Assembly: GCA_021300505.1 (NCBI GenBank)
Contig: JAJTDQ010000015.1
Location: 1 to 39,207, forward strand
Direction: 5' to 3'
DNA length: 39,207 nucleotides
Origin: Cryomorphaceae bacterium
GTDB taxonomy: Bacteria; Bacteroidota; Bacteroidia; Flavobacteriales_D; Crocinitomicaceae
This document shows, one piece after another, positions 8,706 through 17,480 of this stretch (position 1 is the first letter of the stretch; every line of letters starts with the position of its first letter). Both the position numbers and the translations under genes were made by a program. The notes beneath the pieces were generated by a model, which saw only the letters and a program-made list of their open reading frames with translations, was not told the origin of the DNA and ran no database searches.

Positions 8706-9094
8706 TCCGTTTCCTTCTTATTGACGACGACGATATTATTTCTGTTATTCATCCTGCGACAATTCAGCGCGCAATCAGCGATAGTGATATCGAAATAACA
8801 CCATCTGGCACCGAGGCTCTTGAGCTAATTGATGTACTGATCAAGAACAATGAAACACCACCAGATTTTATCTTCCTAGACATTAATATGCCTGAAATCA
8901 GCGGGTTTGAGTTTTTGGATCGTCTTACGGAGGAAGAAAAAATATTTCTCAAGGATAGTCAAATCATCATGCTTTCGTCTTCGGTAAACCATCAGAATAT
9001 TGAACGTGCGAAGTCCTATCCCATGATTCGTGACTTCGTGTCTAAGCCACTCACCGTAGAATATATTCGCGGTCTCGTAGGTAATACGAACTGA
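8702..9094 (+). CDS. Single-domain response regulator (CheY-like)
   Basis: This 130-residue receiver domain has no output domain, so it likely acts by protein contact or passes phosphate onward. The acidic pocket is Asp8-Asp10, the phospho-acceptor Asp60 lies in FIFLDINMP, the switch Ser lies in MLSSS (about 91-94), and Lys115 lies in SKPL. The start codon overlaps the stop of the histidine kinase gene (ATGA), showing translational coupling with that kinase. A downstream DNA-binding or diguanylate cyclase partner is not present in the window. Confidence 0.92.
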   Translation: MIRFLLIDDDDIISVIHPATIQRAISDSDIEITPSGTEALELIDVLIKNNETPPDFIFLDINMPEISGFEFLDRLTEEEKIFLKDSQIIMLSSSVNHQNIERAKSYPMIRDFVSKPLTVEYIRGLVGNTN

Positions 9095-9130
9095 TTTCAT
9101 TCCATTGTCGTGCATGTGACAGAAGGTTCT

Positions 9131-9138
9131 TATCTTTG
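9131..9138 (+). promoter_or_regulatory. TAnnTTTG promoter element for aspS
   Basis: TATCTTTG lies 35 bases before the aspS ATG. A TTG at 9105-9107 is 23 bases upstream, slightly longer than the best spacing. The element separates aspS from the two-component operon before it. Confidence 0.45.
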
Positions 9139-9173
9139 GACCTTCGTTTCAACGAATCTTAATACTTTCAGAA

Positions 9174-10919
9174 ATGTACAGATCACACACCTGCGGGGAA
9201 CTTCGCACAGCACAAATCGGTCAAACAGTAACACTCTCAGGATGGGTACAGCGCTCACGCGACCTTGGTGGAATGACTTTCGTTGACTTGCGCGATCGCT
9301 ATGGCATTACACAGCTAGCATTCAACATGGAGGTAGATGCTGAACTGTGTGAAAAAGCCCGCAAATTAGGTCGTGAGTTTGTCGTTCAAGCCGTGGGCGA
9401 AGTGATTGAGCGTTCGAGCAAGAACAAAAATATAGCTACGGGTGAAATCGAAATCCGTGTGACAGAACTTCATATCTTGAATGCGGCGAAACTGCCTCCA
9501 TTTACCATTGAAGACGATACAGATGGAGGAGATGAACTTCGCATGCAATACCGTTACCTCGATCTTAGAAGAACTCCCGTACAGCAAAAATTGATGTTGC
9601 GCAACAAAGTTGCCTTGGAAACACGTGTTTATCTAAATGAACAAGGATTCCTTGATGTTGAAACCCCTATATTGATTAAATCAACACCTGAAGGAGCGCG
9701 CGATTTTGTGGTCCCTAGCCGCATGAACCAAGGACAGTTTTATGCTTTACCTCAGTCACCACAAACCTTCAAGCAGCTTTTAATGGTGTCTGGATTTGAC
9801 CGCTACTATCAAATTGTAAAGTGCTTCCGTGACGAAGACTTACGTGCTGACCGTCAGCCTGAGTTTACTCAAATCGACTGTGAAATGGCTTTTGTTGAGC
9901 AGGACGACATCTTGAATACCTTTGAAGGTTTGATCAAGCATCTTTTCAAAACTGTTCGTGGTGTAGATTTTACAGAAGCTTTTCCTCGCATGCAGTATTC
10001 TGAAGCGATGGAACGCTATGGTTCAGACAAGCCAGACATTCGCTTCGGAATGGAATTGATTGATTTGAGCGACCTTGCCATTGGTAAAGGATTCGTGGTA
10101 TTTGACAGCGCAGAAGCTGTGATTGCTATCAACGCTGAGAATTGCGGTGAATTTACACGCAAGCAAATTGACGAGCTAACGGAATGGGTAAAGCGTCCTC
10201 AAATTGGTGCGAAAGGGTTGGTCTATGTAAAATGCAACGCCGATGGCACATATAAGTCTTCAGTTGATAAATTTTATACTCAAGAAGATCTTGCGGCATG
10301 GGCTGAAAAAGCCGGAGCGAAAACGGGAGACTTGATGCTTTTGCTTTGTGGTGACCTTGAAAAAACACGTAAGCAGTTGAATGAACTGCGTTTGCACCTT
10401 GGAAATGAACTTGGTTTACGCGATCCAAATGTCTTCAAACCATTGTGGGTTCTCGACTTTCCTCTTCTGGAATGGGACGAAGAAAGTGGTCGCTACCACG
10501 CGATGCATCATCCATTTACTTCGCCAAAACCTGAGGACATGCACCTCATCCAAACGGAGCCAGGAAAGGTGCGTGCAAATGCCTATGATCTAGCCATGAA
10601 TGGTGTAGAGTTGGGTGGAGGTTCAATCCGTATTCACGACCGCGACTTGCAATCACGCATGTTCGATCTACTTGGATTTACCAAGGAAGAAGCCCAAGAT
10701 CAATTCGGATTCTTGATGAGTGCTTTTGAATATGGTGCGCCACCACACGGTGGTTTGGCATTCGGATTAGACCGTTTGGTTGCTACAATGGGTGGATCAG
10801 AATCGATTCGTGATTATATCGCATTCCCAAAAAACAATAGTGGTCGCGACACAATGATTGATGCGCCTTCCCTATTGAATGCGGCACAATTGAAAGAATT
10901 GGGAATTGCTCTGAAATAA
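9174..10919 (+). CDS. aspS: Aspartate--tRNA ligase
   Basis: This class II aminoacyl-tRNA synthetase charges tRNA-Asp with aspartate using ATP in the cytosol. The 581-residue length is typical of the bacterial type. The N-terminal OB-fold anticodon-binding domain covers about residues 1-105 ([21 protein letters not shown]). The catalytic core has motif 2 with [21 protein letters not shown] near residues 217-237 and motif 3 [12 protein letters not shown] near residue 526. The bacterial GAD insertion lies between them at about 290-410. [13 protein letters not shown] is also conserved. Whether it is discriminating or also makes Asp-tRNA-Asn depends on the presence of AsnRS elsewhere, which cannot be seen here. 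Confidence 0.97.
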   Translation: MYRSHTCGELRTAQIGQTVTLSGWVQRSRDLGGMTFVDLRDRYGITQLAFNMEVDAELCEKARKLGREFVVQAVGEVIERSSKNKNIATGEIEIRVTELHILNAAKLPPFTIEDDTDGGDELRMQYRYLDLRRTPVQQKLMLRNKVALETRVYLNEQGFLDVETPILIKSTPEGARDFVVPSRMNQGQFYALPQSPQTFKQLLMVSGFDRYYQIVKCFRDEDLRADRQPEFTQIDCEMAFVEQDDILNTFEGLIKHLFKTVRGVDFTEAFPRMQYSEAMERYGSDKPDIRFGMELIDLSDLAIGKGFVVFDSAEAVIAINAENCGEFTRKQIDELTEWVKRPQIGAKGLVYVKCNADGTYKSSVDKFYTQEDLAAWAEKAGAKTGDLMLLLCGDLEKTRKQLNELRLHLGNELGLRDPNVFKPLWVLDFPLLEWDEESGRYHAMHHPFTSPKPEDMHLIQTEPGKVRANAYDLAMNGVELGGGSIRIHDRDLQSRMFDLLGFTKEEAQDQFGFLMSAFEYGAPPHGGLAFGLDRLVATMGGSESIRDYIAFPKNNSGRDTMIDAPSLLNAAQLKELGIALK

Positions 10920-10990
10920 CTCGAACAAACTGCCTTTTGAGCGTGTTATAGATGCAGAATTGTACACTGCAAACCATCGATTAGCTCTCC

Positions 10991-11755
10991 ATGTCACAGC
11001 ATATTGAACACCTAGAAACAGCGTTGGCGCCTTACCGTCAACAATTGTCAAAGCACCCATTGTATGTTGCGTTGCGAAGACCGAATGCTGTACGCATGTT
11101 CATGGAGGAGCATGTTTTCGCTGTCTGGGATTTTATGTCTTTACTAAAAGGACTTCAGCGCGGATTAACCTGTGTAGACATCCCGTGGAAACCGACAAAA
11201 AATCCCGTTACACGACGATTTATTAACGAAATTGTTCTCGGTGAAGAAAGCGACTTGGATCAGGATGGCATTCCTAACAGCCATTTTGAGATGTACATTA
11301 ACGCCATGAATCAAGTTGGGGCCAATACACAAATTGTCATGCAGTTGGTGAATGACCCGAATTGGAAAAGTAACATTCCAACATTGCCAATTCAAGATAC
11401 AACCAAAGAATTTATGCAGTTCACCTTTTCCGTTTTGGAAGAAAATCAATTGCACACGATCGCTTCTGCCTTTACCTATGGCCGCGAGGATTTAATTCCC
11501 GACATGTTCATCGAAATCGTAAAAGAATCCGAGAAGGCGAGTGATGTATCGTACTCGAAATTTATTTGGTACCTCGAACGTCATATCGAAATAGATGGCG
11601 ACGACCACGGTCCCACATCCCTGAAAATGATCGAAGAACTATGCGGAGATGACGTGCAAAAATGGAGAGAAGTAACGGAAATCGCCGTACTTTCCATGCA
11701 AAAACGGATCCGACTTTGGGACGGCATCGCGGAAAAAATTCAAGCGGAGTGTTAG
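10991..11755 (+). CDS. DUF3050 family protein
   Basis: This 254-residue soluble protein belongs to the DUF3050 family. It shows the family's N-terminal LRRPNAVRMFMEEHVFAVWDFMSLLKGLQRGLT segment in parts (about residues 28-60). It also has the acidic NEIVLGEESD stretch, SHFEMYINAM, and a C-terminal WYLERHIEIDGDDHGP. The repeated His/Glu positions on long helices suggest a haem-oxygenase-like all-helical fold, possibly metal-binding, but no activity is established. It starts 71 bases after aspS and has no strong promoter of its own that I can see, so co-transcription with aspS is possible. Confidence 0.82.
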   Translation: MSQHIEHLETALAPYRQQLSKHPLYVALRRPNAVRMFMEEHVFAVWDFMSLLKGLQRGLTCVDIPWKPTKNPVTRRFINEIVLGEESDLDQDGIPNSHFEMYINAMNQVGANTQIVMQLVNDPNWKSNIPTLPIQDTTKEFMQFTFSVLEENQLHTIASAFTYGREDLIPDMFIEIVKESEKASDVSYSKFIWYLERHIEIDGDDHGPTSLKMIEELCGDDVQKWREVTEIAVLSMQKRIRLWDGIAEKIQAEC

Positions 11756-11849
11756 TTTCAAGTTACCAATTACGAGTTAGTCGCTAGCTTCGAATGCTCA
11801 AAGAGTGTAGAAGTGTCTTTCATCACAGCGGTCTATTGTCTATTTCTAT

Positions 11850-11857
11850 TACTTTTG
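11850..11857 (+). promoter_or_regulatory. TAnnTTTG promoter element
   Basis: TACTTTTG lies 17 bases before the GTG at 11874. No correctly spaced TTG is seen upstream. Its position supports the GTG as the true start, because transcription would begin near 11864. Confidence 0.4.
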
Positions 11858-11873
11858 CAAAAAAAAATTAATA

Positions 11874-13061
11874 GTGAAAAGAATATTCCTCATTTCGTAT
11901 AAAGTAATTGTTCACTTATTAGCGCTTGTAGCTTTATTTTTAATGTTTACCGCTTTGGCAGTAAAAATGAAGTGGACACACGATGCAGGTGATGTGGACA
12001 TCAACAACAGGTATTTTGACAAGGTATCTGCTAAGAATAACAAGGACTTAGATTCATCAGAACAACAGGCACTTCGAGTAAGGATATATCAAAAGATAGG
12101 TGTACTTTCCAATAAGTATCCGAAAAATGCAGAGATCATCCTTACGGCCTACCTCAAGTCAAATGACGTAAGAATTGCAGACCGTATGCTGGATGCAGTG
12201 CGCATCTTTTTGAAAAAAGACAAGTCCGTACAAAAGGCATTTAAAAAAATTGACCATTCCTACAGTAAACAATCGACCTCCCTTTATCCTTGGGCACATT
12301 CGCAAGCATGGAAAGACTTTTGCACGTCCGTTTCGCGGGATAAAGCAGCGATTGATTCGGTTTCTCGAATTACCGGTGTCGAGCCAAGATTGTTGGTCAT
12401 GTGTTTGGTCGGAGAGCAAGTAAGGATGTTCAACTCGGGTCGTGAGAAATTCAAACAATATGTCATGCCGTTCAATCGCCTCATGATGCCGACAAATCGC
12501 GGTTATGGAGTAACTGGAATTTTGCAACACACCGCATTGCGCATCGAAAGTAACGTGTTTAACAAGAATTCTGACTTTTATGCAGGAGATTATTTCCAGA
12601 ATTGTATCAACGTAAACGACTCATTTCCTGATGTCGTAGATGCGAGCATTGAGTCACATAAATTGAAAACGATTCAGCGTTTAATTAAAGGAGGTGATCA
12701 CTATTATTCGTATCTGTATACGGCATTTTTAATTCGACAATACCAGGCTCACTGGGAAAAAGATGGGTACTCTTTGGCTTTTCGCCCGGAAATTATTGCG
12801 ACCCTATTTAATCTAGGATTCCATAAAAGTAAGCCGAGCAAACATCCGAAAGTCGGAGGGTCCAATTTCAATGTTGCTGAGCGCGAATATACTTTTGGCG
12901 GTTTATGCTATGAGTTCTATTACAGTGGTGAGCTCATGGATTTATTCCCTTTAACATCAGAACCAATTACACCGGTTGATAAACTCATTGCTCGAAATCA
13001 AGATTTGATTAAGCGAAAACAAGAGGAGCTGAAAAGGTTAGCTGCTGAAGAATCGAATTAG
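11874..13061 (+). CDS. Membrane-anchored periplasmic protein of unknown function
   Basis: I do not recognise this 395-residue protein with certainty. It starts with GTG. A hydrophobic stretch at about residues 6-32 would be a signal anchor, leaving the rest in the periplasm. The central part (about 165-330) has ITGVEPRLLVMCLVGEQVRMF, RGYGVTGILQHTALRIE and RPEIIATLFNLGFHKSKPS. This pattern of helices with an early Glu recalls lysozyme-like or DUF1402-like folds. That would suggest a peptidoglycan role, but the link is weak. The C-terminus is a charged helix rich in K, E and R. It is probably transcribed alone and converges on the minus-strand pair at 13118-13715. Confidence 0.6.
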   Translation: MKRIFLISYKVIVHLLALVALFLMFTALAVKMKWTHDAGDVDINNRYFDKVSAKNNKDLDSSEQQALRVRIYQKIGVLSNKYPKNAEIILTAYLKSNDVRIADRMLDAVRIFLKKDKSVQKAFKKIDHSYSKQSTSLYPWAHSQAWKDFCTSVSRDKAAIDSVSRITGVEPRLLVMCLVGEQVRMFNSGREKFKQYVMPFNRLMMPTNRGYGVTGILQHTALRIESNVFNKNSDFYAGDYFQNCINVNDSFPDVVDASIESHKLKTIQRLIKGGDHYYSYLYTAFLIRQYQAHWEKDGYSLAFRPEIIATLFNLGFHKSKPSKHPKVGGSNFNVAEREYTFGGLCYEFYYSGELMDLFPLTSEPITPVDKLIARNQDLIKRKQEELKRLAAEESN

Positions 13062-13117
13062 AACTCAGCGTGGTTGATACCGAAATTAATCTTGGCATTT
13101 GTTCCAAAAGACCGCAA

Positions 13118-13429
13118 TCAACCTTTAAGTGTGTTTTCTCGAATAAACCGATCAAATTGAGTGTTAGCTTGAGTGATGGGCAATGAATATACAGGGATTG
13201 TTCCACCGTACATCTCATCAATGAGCTTTTCGATTTGACTAAAAAGTATAGACCGTGTTTGTGCAGTTATAACCGTGTTTATTTGAGTGTGAATCTCTTC
13301 ATCACGGGCTAAATAAGTCACATTGTTCACGTCTATTGTCGCTTTGGTAACAAGTTGTTTTTTCAGTAGCAAGTCTACCAAGCTCCTTGAATCATGACTC
13401 TCTTCAAGATAAATAATCACATTTACCAT
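13118..13429 (-). CDS. CutA-like small protein
   Basis: The 103-residue protein has the ferredoxin-like layout of CutA1 proteins. It opens with a beta strand (VNVIIYLE), then a helix with LVDLLLKKQLV. The C-terminal YGGTIPVYSLPITQANTQFDRFI segment resembles CutA's Y-x-V-P-x-I-x-L-P-I motif and terminal helix. CutA proteins are trimeric and were linked to divalent metal tolerance, though their role is unclear. Similarity is by pattern only, and typical CutA residues around the first loop are weak. It starts 4 bases after the stop of the upstream minus-strand gene, so the two form an operon. Confidence 0.6.
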   Translation of the reverse strand: MVNVIIYLEESHDSRSLVDLLLKKQLVTKATIDVNNVTYLARDEEIHTQINTVITAQTRSILFSQIEKLIDEMYGGTIPVYSLPITQANTQFDRFIRENTLKG

Positions 13430-13433
13430 CGAT

Positions 13434-13715
13434 TCAAACTTTGATTAGTTGAATATCAATGTTTCCAGAAATCTTTAGTTCCATATTTTCAGCCTGAGCA
13501 AAGTCGATTAATGATTTAATATCCTCGAGGACAAGCTTCAATTCTTTAGAACGCATCTCAGATTTATGTAGATCATTTTCGGATCGCTCTTTCATTCCAA
13601 ATGCCCGCAACTCATGAAATTTTATTTTGCTGTTAACAAGCGATAAAAGAACATCAGTCGCCTCGTTTGCTGTGTATTGACCCTTAACAAGAGAATAGGT
13701 GTGATTGTCTTCCAT
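13434..13715 (-). CDS. Small conserved-looking hypothetical protein
   Basis: I do not recognise this protein. Using the ATG at 13715 it has 93 residues; an in-frame TTG at 13736 would add seven. The N-terminal half forms likely strands and a helix (YSLVKGQYTANEATDVLLSLVNSKIKFHELRAFG, in parts). The C-terminal half is a long helix with SKELKLVLEDIKSLIDFAQ, ending in two short strands (LKISGNIDIQLI). No signal peptide, cysteine or membrane segment is seen. It sits 4 bases upstream of the CutA-like gene and is probably co-translated with it. Confidence 0.65.
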   Translation of the reverse strand: MEDNHTYSLVKGQYTANEATDVLLSLVNSKIKFHELRAFGMKERSENDLHKSEMRSKELKLVLEDIKSLIDFAQAENMELKISGNIDIQLIKV

Positions 13716-13736
13716 TTCAATGTGTGTTTCATGCAA

Positions 13737-13894
13737 AAGTCATAAGAGTAATTCATATATTTATATTTATAATATAGTTGTTTGTATAAGCAAATTTTAT
13801 GAACGTATGCATAACGTAATTTCAGTAGTGCAACATTCGGCTTAAGAACCTCGTCGTTTTGTTGTAACTTTCACTTTTAAAAATCATTTTCAGC
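13737..13894. promoter_or_regulatory. Divergent promoter region
   Basis: These 158 bases separate the minus-strand pair from the plus-strand T9SS gene. The left half is strongly A/T-rich (TATTTATATTTATAATATAG). Near 13864-13874 TAACTTTC resembles the TAnnTTTG element for the plus-strand gene. No operator could be identified. Confidence 0.35.
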
Positions 13895-15448
13895 ATGAGG
13901 TCAATTGTATTTGTATTCTTATTGCTTTTTGTGCGGACTTTCGGACAGGATTCCCTTTATTCAAAAGTCTATCACACGAGCAACATCGATTTGAAGGGTC
14001 AGTCTGTTGCAGCTTCGGGTGATGGTGGAATGGTTGTCGCAGCGCAGTACAATTGGATGCAATCAGCAGTTTTTCGCATCGATTCTCTGGGAAATACCCT
14101 TTGGGCAAAAAATTTAGTGTCATCAACAGGTGTGGTGCAATGGGATAATGTGTTGATCAAAACCATTGAAACTTTGACCGATTCGAGCTACATCGTTGCT
14201 GGAGAGTGTATCAGTTCAGATGGTTCAAAGCTACATGCCGTATGCGCGAAGATTTCATCAAATGGCGATACGCTTTGGACACGAACGGTAACAAATCTGA
14301 GTATGCAATATAGTACCTACCAATCGGCAGCAGCTACAGTTGATTCGGGTGTTGTATTGGTGGCGAAAACTAGCACCTCAACTTCAGCGGGTTATTTTAT
14401 TGTAAAATATTCGGCAAACGGCGATCTACTTTGGTCGAAGGTGGTTGAAGGACTTCCTGTAGCGGATGCTCCTTGCGTAATACAAACATTAGCCGACAGT
14501 TCGATATACGTAAGTGTACCGAACAGTGCGAATGAGTGCGTTGTTATGCGCCTATTTTCGGACGGAACAATGGATTGGGCACAGCGATATCCTGATCTAG
14601 TTATTCACGACATCGAGCGTGTTGATTCTACGGTCGTTTTTTCAGGGATTTCTACTACACAGTATTTACCAATATTGATAAAATCAGACGTAGATGGATC
14701 CCTTCAATGGGCAAAGAGTTATGCACCAATGTCCGGTGGTGGGCTCATCGATGTATGTGTCCGTCAGGATTCAAGTTTTGTGCTTACTTCCGGCGAGCAA
14801 GCGTTCATGGGATTTGCGCTTTCAGCCGATCAAAATGGCTTGGGAGAGCTGGAGTTGAATTTGGCTTTGGCAACTTTTGCTGTACTTGAATCCGCACACA
14901 ATGGTGTTTTTCTCGTTGGAAATGGCCCGATGTACGGGGTCAAAGTTGGGTCATTGATGACCAACTATCACATTGGAGTTGTTCGAGCCGATTCTCTGTT
15001 AAATACTACTAAAGGTGGATTTTTCAGTTGCAGTTGGGGAGTAGGAACGACTACTTCAAGTGACCTTCCCATTACCCCATTGTCATTTACGCCTCAATAT
15101 TCCGGCAATTTGTCCATGATAAGTGCTTCATTCCAGTACAACGACTTAGCTCTGAATAGCTACATCGGTTGTGTGGACTTTTTTGGTGGATTGGATGAAA
15201 ACAGCATAGAAAAGGAACTTTCTGTATTCCCAAACCCTTCGACTGGGGTCTTTCAGTTAGAGCAAGAGTCACAGCACTCAATTGAACTAACGATTACCGA
15301 TGTGAGTGGTCGAATCATCCTGGAAAAGTCTATGCAATCCTTGCACAATACGGTTGATTTAAGTGCTGAGCCATCGGGCATTTATTTCTATCATGCTAAG
15401 CGTGATGATGGTCAAACGAAAAGTGGGAAACTTGTTGTGATGCAATAA
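13895..15448 (+). CDS. Secreted T9SS cargo protein with beta-propeller-like repeats
   Basis: The 517-residue protein starts with a signal peptide (MRSIVFVFLLLFVRTFGQ). The body has repeated units of the form D-S-G-D-x-L-W (SLGNTLWAKN, SNGDTLWTRT, ANGDLLWSKV, DGSLQWAKS) spaced about 50-60 residues apart. This is typical of delta-60-type or PQQ-like beta-propeller blades. The last 75 residues form a type A T9SS sorting domain: LSVFPNPSTG, then TDVSGRI and SGIYFYH, ending KLVVMQ. The protein should be exported by Sec, then released or attached at the cell surface by T9SS. Its ligand or activity is unknown. It has no operon partner; the next gene has its own promoter element. Confidence 0.85.
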   Translation: MRSIVFVFLLLFVRTFGQDSLYSKVYHTSNIDLKGQSVAASGDGGMVVAAQYNWMQSAVFRIDSLGNTLWAKNLVSSTGVVQWDNVLIKTIETLTDSSYIVAGECISSDGSKLHAVCAKISSNGDTLWTRTVTNLSMQYSTYQSAAATVDSGVVLVAKTSTSTSAGYFIVKYSANGDLLWSKVVEGLPVADAPCVIQTLADSSIYVSVPNSANECVVMRLFSDGTMDWAQRYPDLVIHDIERVDSTVVFSGISTTQYLPILIKSDVDGSLQWAKSYAPMSGGGLIDVCVRQDSSFVLTSGEQAFMGFALSADQNGLGELELNLALATFAVLESAHNGVFLVGNGPMYGVKVGSLMTNYHIGVVRADSLLNTTKGGFFSCSWGVGTTTSSDLPITPLSFTPQYSGNLSMISASFQYNDLALNSYIGCVDFFGGLDENSIEKELSVFPNPSTGVFQLEQESQHSIELTITDVSGRIILEKSMQSLHNTVDLSAEPSGIYFYHAKRDDGQTKSGKLVVMQ

Positions 15449-15487
15449 TTTTCAGGTATGACACGCACTCAATCTTGTGCTTTGATG

Positions 15488-15495
15488 TACATTTG
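15488..15495 (+). promoter_or_regulatory. TAnnTTTG promoter element for the cystathionine synthase-type gene
   Basis: TACATTTG lies 25 bases before the ATG at 15521. No correctly spaced TTG was found, so only the -7 element is supported. Confidence 0.4.
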
Positions 15496-15520
15496 TTGGC
15501 ATAACTAAATTCTCAATTTC

Positions 15521-16660
15521 ATGAAATTCGCAACAAAAGCCATACATGCCGGCGTGCATCCCGATGAATCAACAGGAGCCATCATGACACCCATCTACCA
15601 AACGTCAACATACGTGCAAGATGGTGTTGGAAATCACAAGGGATATGAGTACTCGCGTACCTTAAATCCAACACGCCATGCACTTGAGAAGAACATTGCG
15701 GCAATAGAAAATGGAAATTTTGGGGCTTGTTTTGGATCAGGATTGGCTGCGATTGATTGCGTAATCAAGATGCTTAACCCTGGCGATGAGGTCATCTCAA
15801 CAAATGACCTTTATGGAGGAAGCTACCGTCTTTTCAAAACAATCTTTGAGAAGTATGGTATCAAATTTCATTTTGTGGACATGCAAAATCCAGTGGGAGT
15901 TGAGGCGCATGTAAACGAACACACAAAGTTGATTTGGGTTGAAACGCCGACGAACCCAATGATGAACATTATTGACATCGAAGCAATGGCTGCAATCGCG
16001 AAAAAAGCAGGAGCATTATTGTGTGTAGATAATACGTTTGCAACACCTTACCTTCAGAATCCCTTGGATTTAGGCGCAGACATCGTGATGCACTCTGTAA
16101 CGAAATACCTTGGCGGTCACTCCGATGTGGTGATGGGTGCCTTGGTGTGCAACGATGAAGAATTGGCTAAAGAAATGTACCGCATTCAAAATTCAACCGG
16201 AGCTGTTACGGCACCAATGGATTCTTTCTTGGTACTTCGTGGTATCAAAACATTACATTTGCGCGTTCAACGCCATTGTGAAAACGGAGAGAAATTAGCC
16301 AACTTCTTGGTGAACCACCCGAAAATTGAAAAAGTATATTGGCCAGGCTTCCCTACGCATCCAAACCATGATGTAGCGCGTAAACAGATGCGTGGATTTG
16401 GTGGTATGATTTCATTTACTATGAAAGGAAATCGTCTTGAAGATGCTTTGGAAGTAGTGAAAAAAGTGGAAATTTTTGCTTTGGCGGAATCATTGGGCGG
16501 TGTTGAATCTTTGATTGGTCACCCAGCAACAATGACGCATGCCTCTATTCCGAAGGAGGTACGTGAAAAAACAGGGGTGGTTGATTCATTAATTCGCCTT
16601 TCTGTCGGTGTCGAAGATGCAGATGACCTTATTGCCGATTTGACGAAAGCCTTGGGTTAA
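15521..16660 (+). CDS. metB: Cystathionine gamma-synthase/lyase family PLP enzyme
   Basis: This 379-residue cytosolic PLP enzyme belongs to the Cys/Met metabolism family. It probably makes cystathionine from an activated homoserine and cysteine, or cleaves it. The N-terminus has KAIHAGVHPDESTGA and PIYQTSTY. GYEYSRTLNPTR binds PLP phosphate, SGLAAID follows, and the PLP lysine is Lys195 in HSVTKYLGGH. ETPTNPMMN and the C-terminal ESLGGVESLIGHPATMTH are also conserved. Synthase, lyase and O-acylhomoserine sulfhydrylase are hard to separate by eye, so the symbol metB is the best guess. An SDR gene follows after 5 bases and is likely co-transcribed. Confidence 0.88.
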   Translation: MKFATKAIHAGVHPDESTGAIMTPIYQTSTYVQDGVGNHKGYEYSRTLNPTRHALEKNIAAIENGNFGACFGSGLAAIDCVIKMLNPGDEVISTNDLYGGSYRLFKTIFEKYGIKFHFVDMQNPVGVEAHVNEHTKLIWVETPTNPMMNIIDIEAMAAIAKKAGALLCVDNTFATPYLQNPLDLGADIVMHSVTKYLGGHSDVVMGALVCNDEELAKEMYRIQNSTGAVTAPMDSFLVLRGIKTLHLRVQRHCENGEKLANFLVNHPKIEKVYWPGFPTHPNHDVARKQMRGFGGMISFTMKGNRLEDALEVVKKVEIFALAESLGGVESLIGHPATMTHASIPKEVREKTGVVDSLIRLSVGVEDADDLIADLTKALG

Positions 16661-16665
16661 TTCGC

Positions 16666-17367
16666 ATGGCTACAAAAGTGTATGTGACAGGCGTTTCGCG
16701 CGGTCTGGGTAAAGCTGTTGCTGAAAAGTTCTTGAAAGAAGGATATTCGGTTGTTGGTATTGGACGATCGTCAGATATTCATCATGTTAATTATACGTTT
16801 CTTGTCTGTGACTTGTCCTTGCAATCAGATATTGATAAAATTCAGTTTGATACGACATGTGATGAAGTTATTCTCATCAACAATGCCGGTCAGATAGGCA
16901 ATCTTCAGCGCATAAGCGATCAAATTGAACCGGATTTCGAGGAAGTAATGCGGGTCAATACCTTGGCGCCAATGTATCTTTCATGGTCTTGCTTGCAACA
17001 AGTGAAGGGTGCTATAAAGATTGTGAATATTAGTTCAGGTGCATCAACCCGTGCAATTCCCGGATGGGCGGCATATTGTGCGTCTAAGGCGGCGATCGAT
17101 CGATTTTCAGAAACCATTCAACTGGAAGAAAAAGAGAAAGGTCGCGACGTTAACGTGTGGTCTGTTGCTCCTGGGGTTATTGATACCGCCATGCAAGAAA
17201 AAATTCGTTCGGCTTCTGTGGAGAACTTTTCCAGTTTAGAGACCTTTCTTGACCTTAAAAAGAACGATGAATTGACCAATCCTCAAGTCACTGCTGATAA
17301 GCTTTTTCGATTAATCGTTCTAGAAGAAATCGACCGTGTTGTTTGTTCGCTTCGTGAGATTGAATGA
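16666..17367 (+). CDS. SDR family oxidoreductase, sepiapterin/benzil reductase-like
   Basis: The 233-residue protein is a classical short-chain dehydrogenase with an N-terminal Rossmann nucleotide site TGVSRGLG (residues 8-15) and NNAG at 72-75. The catalytic residues are Ser123/Ser124 (NISSG), Tyr137 and Lys141 (YCASK). The GIGRSS segment after the second strand suggests NADPH. The C-terminus, with PGVIDTAMQ, then FLDLKKNDELTNPQ and a final helix, follows the sepiapterin reductase/benzil reductase pattern. The substrate is probably a dicarbonyl or pterin-like compound, which is inference. It begins 5 bases after the upstream PLP enzyme, implying one transcript, though no pathway link is obvious. 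Confidence 0.85.
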   Translation: MATKVYVTGVSRGLGKAVAEKFLKEGYSVVGIGRSSDIHHVNYTFLVCDLSLQSDIDKIQFDTTCDEVILINNAGQIGNLQRISDQIEPDFEEVMRVNTLAPMYLSWSCLQQVKGAIKIVNISSGASTRAIPGWAAYCASKAAIDRFSETIQLEEKEKGRDVNVWSVAPGVIDTAMQEKIRSASVENFSSLETFLDLKKNDELTNPQVTADKLFRLIVLEEIDRVVCSLREIE

Positions 17368-17480
17368 ATTAAGACAACTAATTTTTTCTGTTAAATTGCT
17401 CTTTTGTCATCTTGTTTTTTAGAAAGTAAGCAAACCATTATGTAATTTAGAGCGGTTATAAACAAGGATATTTACTTCAA

